From positions 2,914,001-2,978,000 of the forward strand of contig CADCSX010000006.1 in the NCBI GenBank assembly GCA_902805475.1: a stretch of 64,000 nt of DNA. The letters are read 5' to 3'. Position numbers and translations under genes: made by a program. Below the pieces are notes generated by a model. The model saw only the letters and a program-made list of their open reading frames with translations, had not been told where the DNA came from and made no database searches. Position 1 is the first letter of the stretch. Every line of letters starts with the position of its first letter. Origin of the DNA: Entonaema liquescens. Its lineage: Eukaryota > Ascomycota > Sordariomycetes > Xylariales > Xylariaceae. Of this stretch, positions 1-10,445 are shown one piece after another.

Positions 1-893
1 TAAATCCTAATAATTAACCAGATTTTCAGGAAACTTTAAGGGGCCGGTAAATGATGGACAACTGATTATTGAGGCCTTAGGATTACCACAGAGAAAATAT
101 ACGGCAACTATATTCACTTGACTTTGATTCGGAGCTAAAGATGCTCCATTAGGACTATTCTATGCCAGGTCAAGTACTAGAGTACGGAGAAGGTGTTGTA
201 ATTTCTCTCAAATCTTGTTCATTGGAGCATATTTATACGACTCCTACACCCCACTAATTCCATAGGGCTGCACGCATGGACTCGCCTAACCAGCTAGCTG
301 CCGACGAATTCGGCAATGGAGTAGCTGAACACGGCCCTCTGATACGTCAGCAGTACGGGCCCTGAACTAGCTGAGCAGCCCTAGTCCCCAGGCTTAAACT
401 AATAGAGATAAATGAATGCCGATCTTGATCTCCTGAATGGGCATACGATAAGAATATCCATCTATGGGCTTGAGCGCTGTGATTCAATATAGGGACATAA
501 CGATATTATGCATACCGCTCATCTAGCAACTCGTCTTTTTTGAATGCATAATGATACTTAGATGAGAAGGCGGGTACCGAACTATTGGGTTGAGGCTACT
601 CATTGAAGATACCCTGGAATATGTCCCGTTTTCAGTATCGCGTCGAGCGTGGTACGGGTTTACCCATGATAGAGAACATCTTATGATTTCGAGAATGCCA
701 ATGGAGAATACTATAAAGCCCATCTAACATTCCCTTCACTTGGCGATTCTCTTTTTCACCTCACCCGCAATCCCATTCGCTCCTTTCACCACTCGGACCA
801 GCCTCTCGTTAAGATACCAGTCACTCGTTCGGCATTAATCCAGTACCTACATAATACATAATTACCTACTCACCGAAACCTCAACGAGCCAAA
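1..893. other. Intergenic, no gene seen
   Basis: I see no supportable coding region here. The short open frames have no family signal and no plausible splice structure. The last 170 bases are rich in C and T and probably form the promoter and leader of the secreted protein that starts at 894. Confidence 0.6.
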
Positions 894-1157
894 ATGAAGT
901 TCACCACCAGCATCTCTCTCATCGCTGCCCTTTGCGGCTTCACAGCAGCAGCTCCCTCGCCTGCGCCCGCGTCTGTCTTGCTCCCCCGGGAGGACTGCCC
1001 CAACGGCGGCAACTGGAACCACTGCGAGCTCGGCGGCCTGTACGTCGTGTGTGTCAACGGCCACGCTACCAAGTACACCTGCAGCGGAGGCTGCCAGGCC
1101 ATCTGCCCCGTAGGCCAGCCTTGCACGCCTCGATGCGATAATGGCCGCTTGGCCTAA
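894..1157 (+). CDS. Small secreted cysteine-rich protein
   Basis: Predicted 87-residue secreted protein, intronless. Residues 1-20 form a classical signal peptide (basic MKF start, hydrophobic SLIAALCGF core, Ala-rich cleavage region). A short Pro/Ala-rich propeptide follows, ending near a single arginine (LLPRED). The mature part of about 55 residues holds eight cysteines, an even number that fits four disulfides, among Gly, Asn and Pro. The start codon has an A at -3. Size, secretion signal and cysteine density fit the broad class of fungal small secreted proteins (effector-like or antimicrobial), but I recognise no named family and assign no target. A 178-codon frame on the opposite strand covers the same bases and is a shadow. 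The gene lies alone in a gene-poor stretch. Confidence 0.75.
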   Translation: MKFTTSISLIAALCGFTAAAPSPAPASVLLPREDCPNGGNWNHCELGGLYVVCVNGHATKYTCSGGCQAICPVGQPCTPRCDNGRLA

Positions 1158-1803
1158 AGGAATTGTGTAAAGATGAATACATAGTGGGAATAGGAGGTAG
1201 AATAGGGACCGACCGGGGAGGAGGGATATATCCAAGTTTAATTCAGTCAAGCCATAGTTGAATATAACCCTCCACCACCAAAAATTACATTTCCTTAGTT
1301 GGAAATATGTTTCACCAGTGAATTGTGTGAATGTTGAGCAGTCATCACTTGATCTGTATAGATACAAAATAAACGTGGGAACACCATAGTTGTAATAAAA
1401 CAACAATTGTTTTATTTCTTTTTGGTTAACTATTTATCTATACTATAACTCCTTTTTTTTTGTGTGGTTTCATAATTTTCCATTTTCTTTCTTGTTTCTT
1501 TATCCTCTGAGCCTCTCAACTGCGTGGCTGTTCCTCCTTTGTCGTCAGGGCGATAATTAAAATAAGAGAAACGTCGTCGAATTCATCTGTGTGCGATGGA
1601 ATGGGCGATATATAACGTAGTGGAAGCACAGATTTAGATATCTCCGTACCTCAGTAGGAAAAAAGGGGAGGGGATGTTGTCGCGCCCAGGCCACCTTATC
1701 GTGGAAGTCGACCTACATCTCATAAGTTTAGTATTTCGACACCTAACTACAATGAGTTTCAAACTTACCCTTATTCTCTGAGGTACGGAAGAGTGGCTCT
1801 GGA
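1158..1803. other. Intergenic, no gene seen
   Basis: AT-rich 3' flank of the secreted-protein gene, with T-rich runs around 1436-1505. No coding or RNA signal found. Confidence 0.5.
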
Positions 1804-2121
1804 CTAGGCTTCGCGGCTTCGCGCCAGTTGTTCCCTCCACCAAATGGTGTAGCCCATGTCCGCTTCGCTTATATCCCATAGGTCGATTAGACATAATATG
1901 ATAGCGGTGATGAGCTGATCGTCAAGCTCCAGAATATCCGCATCATGACCCTCCCAAAATTGTAGCTGATCCATTAATGTTTCAGCTCGATGGGCATCGC
2001 ACTCGCATGTGGTAGGGTCATGTTCAGTGGCTTCGTACACGGGCAATCCAATAGCATTGAAGTATGCTATGCAACCCCATCTGAGGCGTTCCTGTCTTCT
2101 GATATTCGTGAGGTCCGGCAT
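1804..2121 (-). CDS. Hypothetical protein, 105 aa
   Basis: Single-exon frame starting at the ATG at 2121 (context AAAATGC); the open frame extends upstream only through a TTG. The product begins MPDLTNIRRQERLRW and is acidic, with clustered Asp/Glu/Cys (HDPTTCECDAH) and a hydrophobic stretch near residues 70-85 (TAIILCLIDLW). The amino-acid composition looks protein-like rather than random, but I recognise no family and no splice extension. It could be a genuine small orphan gene or a gene remnant. Transcript evidence would decide. Confidence 0.35.
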   Translation of the reverse strand: MPDLTNIRRQERLRWGCIAYFNAIGLPVYEATEHDPTTCECDAHRAETLMDQLQFWEGHDADILELDDQLITAIILCLIDLWDISEADMGYTIWWREQLARSREA

Positions 2122-2714
2122 TTTGCTGATTCTGCTTTCTAGCTTCAAAATGCGAGTGGAAGGGCAAGTGGTTGATAGAGAGTGCTTAGGGGAGATCTTG
2201 TAAATTTCACGAATTTCTCGTCAGCAAGTTAACCAGTCAATGTCAGTTGCACGTTGGTATTTCAGTGAAGAATTTCATGGAATCATAGGCACCTTATATA
2301 GAAAATATAATGAGGAATTGAAGGTAACTATCACGAAACGTGTCGGCTGTCGTTAATGCGAGCAAAAAGAGAGGTGACTGAACAATATGAACATTACACA
2401 ACATATCCTTTCTGCAATGACCTTATGGTTCCAAATTGTATTAGAGATGTTTTCAACATTACTATTCTTTAACAAGGTCTTATCGAGTATTCCTCACGAC
2501 CATTCTGTTGTAATAACTTCTTTATATGAGACATTACGAACAATATAGAACAACCTAAGAAATAATAAAGATACACATACATCCCCACCCCCAAGGATCT
2601 CGCTCAATTTCTGAATACCGGATTGAATAAAACCGTGGAACTCGAAAAATGAACTCGTATCAATCTATCATTGAAATATCACAAGTCAATCTCGTCGTGA
2701 CCAAAAAAAAAAGT
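2122..2714. other. Intergenic, no gene seen
   Basis: AT-rich sequence between the orphan frame and the tRNA. A short A-run (2703-2712) next to the 3' end of the tRNA corresponds to a T-run on the transcribed strand, as expected for RNA polymerase III termination. Confidence 0.5.
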
Positions 2715-2800
2715 TGGACGAGCAGGGAGTCGAACCCTGGACTTCTCGCAAATCTGGTGCGCTATGCAAAGCGAGCACTCTACCACTGAGTTACACGCCC
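2715..2800 (-). tRNA. tRNA-Ala (anticodon UGC), with 14-nt intron
   Basis: On the minus strand the sequence begins GGGCGTG and folds as a tRNA: acceptor GGGCGTG with CTCGTCC, including the G3:U70 pair that identifies alanine tRNA; D arm ACTC...GAGT; anticodon stem CTCGC/GCGAG; T arm CAGGG-TTCGACT-CCCTG; discriminator A. The anticodon loop carries TGC and is interrupted one base 3' of the anticodon by about 14 nt (TAGCGCACCAGATT), the canonical position for tRNA introns. One acceptor pair (T6:T67) is mismatched. A run of T follows on the transcribed strand. Confidence 0.92.
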
Positions 2801-3588
2801 GTTGAAAACTTAGTTCGGGAAACCCTAACTGGTTATTAGATAATTGCGTTACGCCAACTTATATAGTAAACGCCAAGATAGGCTAGTTACGTAACCCATT
2901 GAACAATTGAGATGCAGACAAACATGTAGTTTTTTCAAAGGCAACGTTGTAGTTTAGTTAGTTATTTTGTTTTATTTCTTTGTTTGGATTTAGTTGCCAA
3001 TAGGCATGTACTATCATTACCTACATAGGTATACTTGGCTTTTCGGCACCCGAGGGCTGCGATATAGTACTGCGAAGTAAGTACGTCCACTAATTCTACT
3101 AACAGACCTGGCAATAGTAAAAGGTAGTGAGTCAGGCCGGTGGGACTTGGGAATTTAAGGTTGGCCTATCAAGCCATTACTGATTTGTCACTGCTGCACT
3201 CCTACTGGCCGCCCTGTACGGGTGGGGCTTCGGCGCCGAAGTAGCGTGGCAGAGCGCCGTTACGTTACTGAAAAATACCGGAGGCTATCCGGGGTCCTTT
3301 TTCTTCATTTCTATGTCCGTATCGAACGACATCCTTGCCCGGATATAACGTGTTTTATACCTCTGAGCCTCGAAAGAATTGATTATAGTGCGGCACAGAG
3401 TCTCCAACTATTTTCTCGCTACGTTACTCATGTGGGGTATATTTAGGTGATATTAGGTCTTATCTAAAGTATATATTTCTAAAGTATAGGTGGTAGCTAT
3501 ATATCTTCTGCTTGCTGACTTGAATTTCTAGTGTTAGGTAAACCAACTTAACTCTGTTTTTATACTACTTATACCTCAATACTTTACC
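2801..3588. other. Intergenic, promoter side of the oxidoreductase
   Basis: No coding region supported. The short frame at 3222-3446 looks like noise. The end of the stretch is the presumed promoter of the gene at 3589. Confidence 0.5.
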
Positions 3589-5235
3589 ATGGCTCCGTAT
3601 AGTACCCAAGATGTAACGCCGTCGGACTTCAACGATAGTGCTTTAGCCAATGGAGTACGGCCACCCACGCCTCCACCCATGTCCGCAAGTCCACCCCGGG
3701 TTCTGGTTATCGGAGCAGGGTCGCGAGGCCACATATACAGTCGCTGCATCACCGAATCTAGCAACGGCATCGTAGTCGCCATCTGCGAGCCACATGAGTA
3801 TAAGCGTGAAGAGTTCGTGCAGCTCTATATCAAGCGCGATGGCGAGGAGCTACCTGAGGGCTCAAGCTTCAACGACTGGCGTGATTTCATCGAGTGGGAG
3901 GTGCGTCGTCGTGAGCGTGAAGCCGCTGGTGAAGCTGTTCCCGAGGGTGTCGATGCCGTTTTCGTGTGTGTTCGCGATGAGATGCATCACGATGTTGTCG
4001 TGGCCCTTGCCCCGTTGGACTTGCATATCATGTGCGAGAAACCGCTCGCCGGAAATTTAGACGAGTGCGTTGCAATGTACCAGGCCTTAGCCCCTTCACG
4101 ATCTCGCAAAGTATTCTCTGTCGGTCACGTACTGCGATACTCGCCGCACAACATGTTACTTCGTAAGCTACTGCTTGAGGACCACGCCGTCGGTGACACC
4201 TTAAGCATCGTACATACCGAGCCTGTCGGATACTGGCATTTCGCCCACTCCTACGTCCGCGGCAACTGGCGCAAAGAGTCCACCACAGCACCATCTCTAC
4301 TAGCCAAGAGTTGCCACGATATGGATGTCCTGCTGTGGTTGATGTGCTCGCCAGCACGTCCCGGATCCGACGAACCCCCACACATCCCCACCGAAATCAC
4401 ATCTATGGGGTCCCTGCAATTCTTCCGAAAAAGCCGGAAGCCCAAAGCCGCAGGCGACGCGACAAACTGTCTAAGCTGCCCCGTCGAGTCCGAGTGCATA
4501 TACTCGAGCAAGCGGATATACGAAAGCCCACGGCACTACGGCCTCGAAACCGGTAACAAATCCTGGCCCATCAACATCGTACTCCCCGACATCGAGAGCT
4601 TCGGCGGCGACATCGAGCGCGCACGGCCCGCGCTCCGGCAGCGCCTAGCCGAGGACTACGACGAGTCGACGCCGCAGGAGCAAATCGACGCGAAGAACTG
4701 GTTCGGGCGGTGCGTATTCGAGTCCGACAACGACGTCTGCGACGAGCAAGTCGTGAACATAAAATGGGACGACGACCCACTGCCCTCCACAACCGCCTCA
4801 GCCAACGACTCCGTCGGCAACAGAGGCGCCAAGCAAGCGACGTTCCACATGATCGCGCAGACGAAGAAGCAATGCGAGCGCTTCACGAATATCTACGGGA
4901 CGACGGGCGAGATCTACGCCGACTCGTACACGATTACGGTCGAGGACTACAAGACGGGCCGGACGCAGACGTACACGCCCAAGCTCGAGAGCGGAGGCCA
5001 CGGCGGCGGCGACCACGGCATCACCCGCCAGTTCATCCTCGCCGTCGACCGCGTCAAGAACCACGGCTGGGAGGCCCCGCGCGCCCAGGCTGAGTTCATC
5101 GGCTGCAGCTTGGAGGAGATCATCCGCAGCCACGCCATCGTGTTCGCCGCCGAGGATTCGCGGAGGGGGCGCAAGTTTGTTGACTTTAAGAGCTGGTGTG
5201 CCGAAAAGGACATCGCTGCTATAGCGGCGTCTTAG
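3589..5235 (+). CDS. Gfo/Idh/MocA-family NAD(P)-dependent oxidoreductase
   Basis: 548 residues in one exon, start ATG in strong context (ACCATGG). A Pro-rich leader of about 36 residues precedes a Rossmann fold (VLVIGAGSRGHIY, glycine loop at 42-47). EKP at 150-152 is the family lysine motif for cofactor and substrate. LLAKSCHDMDVLLW (237-250) lies in the substrate half, followed by a cysteine cluster CLSCPVESEC (294-303) that could bind a metal. The family oxidises or reduces sugars, inositols and related ring compounds; the exact substrate is not evident. Absence of introns over 1.6 kb contrasts with most genes here. The 3' 600 bases are much richer in G+C than the 5' part. It is the nearest plus-strand neighbour of the Clr5 regulator, tail to tail across 349 bp. 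Confidence 0.9.
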   Translation: MAPYSTQDVTPSDFNDSALANGVRPPTPPPMSASPPRVLVIGAGSRGHIYSRCITESSNGIVVAICEPHEYKREEFVQLYIKRDGEELPEGSSFNDWRDFIEWEVRRREREAAGEAVPEGVDAVFVCVRDEMHHDVVVALAPLDLHIMCEKPLAGNLDECVAMYQALAPSRSRKVFSVGHVLRYSPHNMLLRKLLLEDHAVGDTLSIVHTEPVGYWHFAHSYVRGNWRKESTTAPSLLAKSCHDMDVLLWLMCSPARPGSDEPPHIPTEITSMGSLQFFRKSRKPKAAGDATNCLSCPVESECIYSSKRIYESPRHYGLETGNKSWPINIVLPDIESFGGDIERARPALRQRLAEDYDESTPQEQIDAKNWFGRCVFESDNDVCDEQVVNIKWDDDPLPSTTASANDSVGNRGAKQATFHMIAQTKKQCERFTNIYGTTGEIYADSYTITVEDYKTGRTQTYTPKLESGGHGGGDHGITRQFILAVDRVKNHGWEAPRAQAEFIGCSLEEIIRSHAIVFAAEDSRRGRKFVDFKSWCAEKDIAAIAAS

Positions 5236-5584
5236 ACGTATTCTTTTGGTAGTCTTAAAACGGTCTTATGGGTTTCTTTTTAAAGCAACTCTGCTTGTCC
5301 CGGCGGTTTTTGCTTTGCCTTGTGTCGGTATCCAATAAGTCGGTTATTATGTTGCGACGAACCTGATATATTATGAAAATTACGTATCGTTATGAATGAA
5401 TACAACAGCAAGCTTGATTCGCTACCTATTTCATATACGTGGTATATTGACCTGCTATAATACATGTTCGTCCTAGTATTGTCGGACGAACCGAGGCGCA
5501 AGGCCTCGAACAAATTCGATAGGATTAAGTCCCCTTTCATAATGGGGAGAAGCACGCTCGCTAAATCCATACAACATCAAGTCT
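5236..5584. other. Convergent intergenic region
   Basis: 349 bp between the stop codons of the oxidoreductase (+) and the Clr5 gene (-). It holds their 3' untranslated regions; nothing else is seen. Confidence 0.5.
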
Positions 5585-7612
5585 TCATTGTGAGGTTGGC
5601 GTGTTAGGCATCTCTACTCCACGACCTCGCTGTAGCGATTCTAGGTAGTCCTGCAAGCTCTTCTCCCTTCGGCGTCTCATTGCGAGTTCCTGAACTGTAT
5701 CGCCGGCTTCGCGATGCCAGGATTCTAGTAGCTGCATATTCTCAAATATCTGCGATTCATTAAAGCCACGCCCAGCCTCGGCGGTGTCAATAGCTCTTTC
5801 TAAAGCATATCGAGCCAGTGCGTGTCGCGGATGGTCTTTTGCTGCGGAACCATCGACGCCGCACCGGCTTCTATGAAACTGAGCAATAACGCGCCACGAT
5901 ACCCAATTCGTCCAATCGTATCGATCTGATATATCTAGCCGAAGTGCAACGCCAGCTAGTTTTACTGAACGTTCATCGAGCGGCCCTTTCTGCCAGAGAT
6001 ACGCAGCCGGCTCGATGAGCGTCATAAGGTCCGGCGAGTGGGACCTACCGTGAGAATCAAATATCGCCGACGCCGAAGCTACTGCTTTCTGGAGCGATGG
6101 TAGGTTAGTCCTTGCCGAGTTGTAGAGAATTAAGTCCCCGAGCAGAAAGAAACTAAGGGACGGTGCGATAGTCTGCGAGAAATCATTTGTCTCAAGCAGC
6201 ATGTCCAATATACTCTCCATACAGCTGAAGATGAAATTCACCCCAGTCTCCAGCGTATTGTTACGGAAGACCTCGTGAATCGCGGTAAACAGCCGACAGA
6301 AGGTACTTGACGGTCCTAATACGGCCTCTGCATACCCTGCTAAATATCTCCACAATTCCTTCGCAAGTCCATAATCAGGGGTTATCACGCTGGCTATTAG
6401 TAAATCGAAAAGTCCAAGGGCAGAGGGGTTCTTGATGAGTAGGTGCAATGAGCTGAAAGCACGCTGGCCAAGCAGGGCACCGAGGGGGGTATGGTTCCTT
6501 GAAAAGAACCAACAAGCCCTACTGAAGTCCCTAGTAGCCTCACATAATTCGCCATCGAAGTAAAGGTTGAAGTCTTTCTCAAAGGATGCAGGGGACTCTA
6601 ACGAGTCACGCCAGCTAAACGTCAGGTCCTTAAAGCATGAAACGAGGACTTCTTGGGCATGAAGATGAGACGGTAAGGTCATATGCTGAGGTTCAACCGG
6701 TGGAGGTGTAAGTGCTCGTAGGTATTGGGGCAAGTCAGCATCGGCGACGGGTGTTACAAGTTCAAGACTTGAAATGCCTTTTCGCTTCATATATGTTTCA
6801 ATGTCAACCGACCTTCCGTGACGACGGAAAGCAGTAGGTTTGCCCACAGCGCCGCGTTCGCGCTGTAATCTCAGCATCATTGCCACGTCCTTCTTCTTGT
6901 TATTCTTAACGAATCCCCATTGTGCGAATTTAGCCTACGTATGGTTAACTTTGCTCCCCACAGTACGATCCGGTGCGTTCTTTCATATTACCTTATACAT
7001 ACGAGGACTATGAAAGTATTAGCATATAACTCTTTCGCGTGAGCAATTCTCGAGTACTTGTACTAACGTGGCTTTAAACCCCTTAGCTTGCATTATATCC
7101 ATTAATTCATTTAACGATTTGTTTTCTTCGATATAAAGTTCATGTATCTCCTCTTTGTATAATTCCCATATCTCCGGTTGGAGGTGGTGGCGCGTTGGAG
7201 CTTTGCTGTGCTGTGCCGGTTGCACCGGGCGAACTGCAAGTACCAAAGAGCTTGGCGAATAGCTTCCATCCTCGATTGCATATTCACTCTCGTGCTTCGC
7301 CGTAGCCAAGCTTTTATATGGTAATAATGAACCTGAATTGCGCCGGCTGGTAGTTATACCCGGTTGATCCACTCCGATGGTGTACGGCTCCGAAGGGGTC
7401 AGAGAAGAGCCGATCGTTCCGTCGTACTGAGCTAAACTAGAACCGGAATCCGGGCTTTCAATCTTCACGCTATAACTTGGAGAGGAACTATCGATAGAGA
7501 CGCCATCGTGGTCGGCGCTTTCTAGAGTTTGGCGCGGTTCATCTGGCTTCGCCGCGGGTTTTAGGTCCGACCCCGCTGATTGGTAATGAGAAGCTGGCCT
7601 TATGTGATACAT
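5585..7612 (-). CDS. Clr5-domain protein, putative transcription regulator
   Basis: Two exons, 7612-7058 and 6934-5585, joined across a 123-nt intron (donor GTACTC, acceptor ACGTAG), about 634 residues. The N-terminal 110 residues are low-complexity (Ser/Pro/Asp). A Clr5 domain spans the splice junction: WELYKEEIHELY and MDIMQAKGFKATLVQ in exon 1, then AKFAQWGFVKNNKKKD in exon 2. Both halves match the family pattern W..yk..I..LY ... gFkat ... WG..KN. The junction is about two residues shorter than usual, so a different donor (GTTATA at about 7031) is possible. The C-terminal 400 residues are helical with no named domain, usual for Clr5 proteins, which are thought to act in the nucleus. Exon 1 was started at the first ATG (7612); the open frame extends to a GTG at 7645. 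It lies between two enzyme genes and may regulate them (inference). Confidence 0.8.
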
Positions 7613-8930
7613 CAACGCGTAAGGTACTTGGACAATCGACAGCACTTGGTAAAAGCTACATGTCCCACACCACGTTTCCGGGGCTTAAACTGACCCAGGG
7701 AACTTAGAGAGTAGAAGAGCGATAATGCCAGAGGGAAAATGTTAAACCAGTAAATGAGGAAATTGATGGAGGCTTCGTGGGGGATTTAAGACGCAGTCCA
7801 GATGGCCGAGCAAGGTAAACGCTTGGCAAAGCACGTTAACTGATCCCGTTCTAGCGTTGTCGTAAGATACCCTACCAATCCATCATCATTAAATATGGAT
7901 AGAAGTAGTATGAAGAAGATAAGAGCCAGTTATTTGTTGAAATCCGGTTGTATCGAGTGGCTGAGTGATTATCTTAGACACGGCTAGTTACTGCAAGGGA
8001 TAGCGCAAGCAAAAGACAACAGCCTGAAGGGGTCTGGAAGGATGCCCGGACTAAACTAGCGCTGCCCTGTCGGTACTTGTGCCACGCGCGTATTTCTCCA
8101 ATATAAACCCGGCGAGGGCGGTAATTAACAAGTGGCTTGGGGGCTAAGATGCGATGGATACTGCTCACCCACGTGCCTCGCAACCCGACAAGTATCGTGA
8201 TACCAGAATAGTGCAGCTGAAACATCTGAGTTGACCAATGTGACGCAATTATCCAAGGCTGAACAGTTCCCTGGATCCTGCATAACGCACGATACGACAG
8301 GTTTGTAGGCACGACATCGAGGTACTTTCAGCCGCATCCAAACTTGATCGTCGATCTCTAGCCAGTTCGTCACCTTATGCAACCACTATGATGTTACAAC
8401 GATGAATAAAGGGGATCCATGTTCCTAATAAGGCAGGCAAATCCCACATGGTATCCCGGCTGTGGGTTTCTGGATATGTACGTAGTAAGGACATGTTACA
8501 TCCTTTAATAAATGTTGAAGCCGCAAGAATGAGAGCTTCGTGTTAGTCGCGTTAGTTATTTTAGCTGTTACTAATATATTAGGTACATCCTCAATGTATC
8601 TACCACAAACGGTCTGTACCTATAGAGGGTTACACCACCTGCTTAAGTAAGGGGGCTAACTAATGAGCTACTGTAGCTAGGTAATTTATTACTAGGACTG
8701 CAGGACGGCCGAAGGGATAAGTGCTAAAGTTAGTAGAGTTACATACCCCCGCCCTAACCGTTGCTGATAAGGCTGACTGCCATGTGCGCGCGGCATCCAA
8801 CCCACCCCTCCCCTTTACACAACATCTACTCAAGTGGAGGCACATCAAAAGATGCCTCGGTAACTATCAGGTACACATTGATTGCGTCTACCAACATTAT
8901 CTCCACATACACGAATTGTCTATCTAAGCT
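7613..8930. other. Intergenic, no gene seen
   Basis: 1.3 kb between the Clr5 start and the 3' end of the M81 gene. The frames around 7974-8382 have no family signal. It should contain the Clr5 promoter. Confidence 0.5.
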
Positions 8931-10445
8931 TTATAGGGGCCCATTGGACATTGGAATTAACCTCGTAGAAAGATTAGGATCCTCAAATTGGCGGTCGAAC
9001 GGCCACATAGGACGACTAATACGTTTATGTCCTAATCGTTCTAGATCTTGGTCAACACCACCAGGCGTAAGACCAAGCATCCAATCGTTAGCCATATCAT
9101 ATAATTCCGGCTCTAAGTACCCTATCTTGACGATGACGATATCTGCGGAGCGTGGTGCCAGGTTTAATTCCGTAAAGTCACTTTCATGGTGGTACGGTTT
9201 ACGCAGTTTAGTAAGGATCGCGAAGACGCTCCCGACCTGCAGCACGACCTCAATTTCTGCGTGGTTATCGCCGTGTTTTATCGAATGCACCCGCCCTGTC
9301 ATAGTAATAGGACCAGCATGAATGTTGTCTACTTCAGCCCCAGCTGTTACCGTCACAGTTGCACCGATGCCTGCTTCGACTGCTTTTTGGACTGCTTGGG
9401 GGCCCGGTACACTAGCATAGATGACCTTTGGACCTGATTCAGACTTGAATTCTGGACGCGCGAGAAGCTGCGTTAGTCCCCAGGTCACATCTCCGGAACC
9501 CCCTGCTGTAGGGTTGTCACCTGAGTCCGAGATGAAATACGGTCGTTTAGCCGATGCCAATGCCGTGTCTAGGCATTCCGTAAACGACCCCGTAGGCGCC
9601 ACGAAGGTAAAATCCTTATGCGAGTCCCAAAATAAACGTGCTAGTCGCTCAGCACCTTTCGTCGTTGCCTCCTTATCCCAACCAGTAACTACAACCGCGG
9701 CGCGGTTTCTGGGCTCATCGGCCCAAGCGTAGCCAACCCATATGGCCGCATCTAATACGCCCTCAGTAACTTCAACCTCAGGCACGGCGGCATATATATG
9801 CGTAGCCGGTTCATCCCTTGTGGAAGTCTGTTCTCCAGGGAGTAGAATTGGAATCGGCACCCAAGCCTTGAACGGACGCACATTTTCTTCGCCACCCACC
9901 CGCCGCCGAATTAGCTCGAGTAAGTTCCTACAAGCTCGCTCTTTCGTTTCCGCAACATCTACGTGAGGCGCCGTCCGATAGCAGGTAATCAAATCAGTCT
10001 GATGCACCAGCTCCCGCGAAACGTTGCCGTGCAGGTCCATCGACGCCGACACCAAGACATCAGGACCAATGACAGTACGGCAGCGTTTTAATAGTTCGTA
10101 TTCTGCATCGTCGAGTCCCTCGACGCACATTGCACCATGAATATCGAACCAGAACCCATCAGGTTTCACTGCTGCCACTATCTCAGCAAGACGACTAAGT
10201 ATCTCCGAGCAGAGCGTCTCAAAGGCGTCTCTAGTCACCATACCACCCGGTAAAGCGTGCCCAATTAGTGCTCCGCGCCATTCAACAGCATCGCCTAGCG
10301 GCGTACCAGCTTGGATAAATGGGTATTTATCTATGATCTCCGTGCCACGCCGGGGATGGAATGCTGGCGCGAGGGTTCTCGACGGGGTGAAAGTCGATGT
10401 CTCGCAGGCTAAACCGGCGATAGCGACAACCGGGCGACGAGCCAT
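8931..10445 (-). CDS. M81-family metallopeptidase (MlrC / microcystinase C-like)
   Basis: 504 residues, single exon, start ATG at 10445. The N terminus (VVAIAGLACETSTFTPSRT) and core match the MlrC N-terminal domain. Candidate metal-binding motifs are FDIHGAM (100-106), DLHGN (137-141) and TAPHVD (158-163). The C-terminal MlrC domain carries SDSGDNPTAGGSGD, close to the DNPxGG signature of the family. Bacterial MlrC is a zinc-dependent enzyme that cleaves linearised peptide products; fungal members have no established substrate. No signal peptide or membrane segment is seen, so it is probably cytosolic. Like the oxidoreductase it lacks introns across 1.5 kb. The Clr5 gene lies upstream on the same strand order, 1.3 kb away. 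Confidence 0.9.
   Translation of the reverse strand: MARRPVVAIAGLACETSTFTPSRTLAPAFHPRRGTEIIDKYPFIQAGTPLGDAVEWRGALIGHALPGGMVTRDAFETLCSEILSRLAEIVAAVKPDGFWFDIHGAMCVEGLDDAEYELLKRCRTVIGPDVLVSASMDLHGNVSRELVHQTDLITCYRTAPHVDVAETKERACRNLLELIRRRVGGEENVRPFKAWVPIPILLPGEQTSTRDEPATHIYAAVPEVEVTEGVLDAAIWVGYAWADEPRNRAAVVVTGWDKEATTKGAERLARLFWDSHKDFTFVAPTGSFTECLDTALASAKRPYFISDSGDNPTAGGSGDVTWGLTQLLARPEFKSESGPKVIYASVPGPQAVQKAVEAGIGATVTVTAGAEVDNIHAGPITMTGRVHSIKHGDNHAEIEVVLQVGSVFAILTKLRKPYHHESDFTELNLAPRSADIVIVKIGYLEPELYDMANDWMLGLTPGGVDQDLERLGHKRISRPMWPFDRQFEDPNLSTRLIPMSNGPL

Noticed and set aside
870..1406. 178-codon frame on the minus strand over the secreted-protein gene
   Set aside because: Antisense shadow; the plus-strand product has a clear signal peptide and cysteine pattern, the minus one has no recognisable features.
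4710..5133. Long Arg-rich frames on both strands inside the oxidoreductase gene
   Set aside because: They arise from the GC-rich 3' part of the real gene; no family signal.
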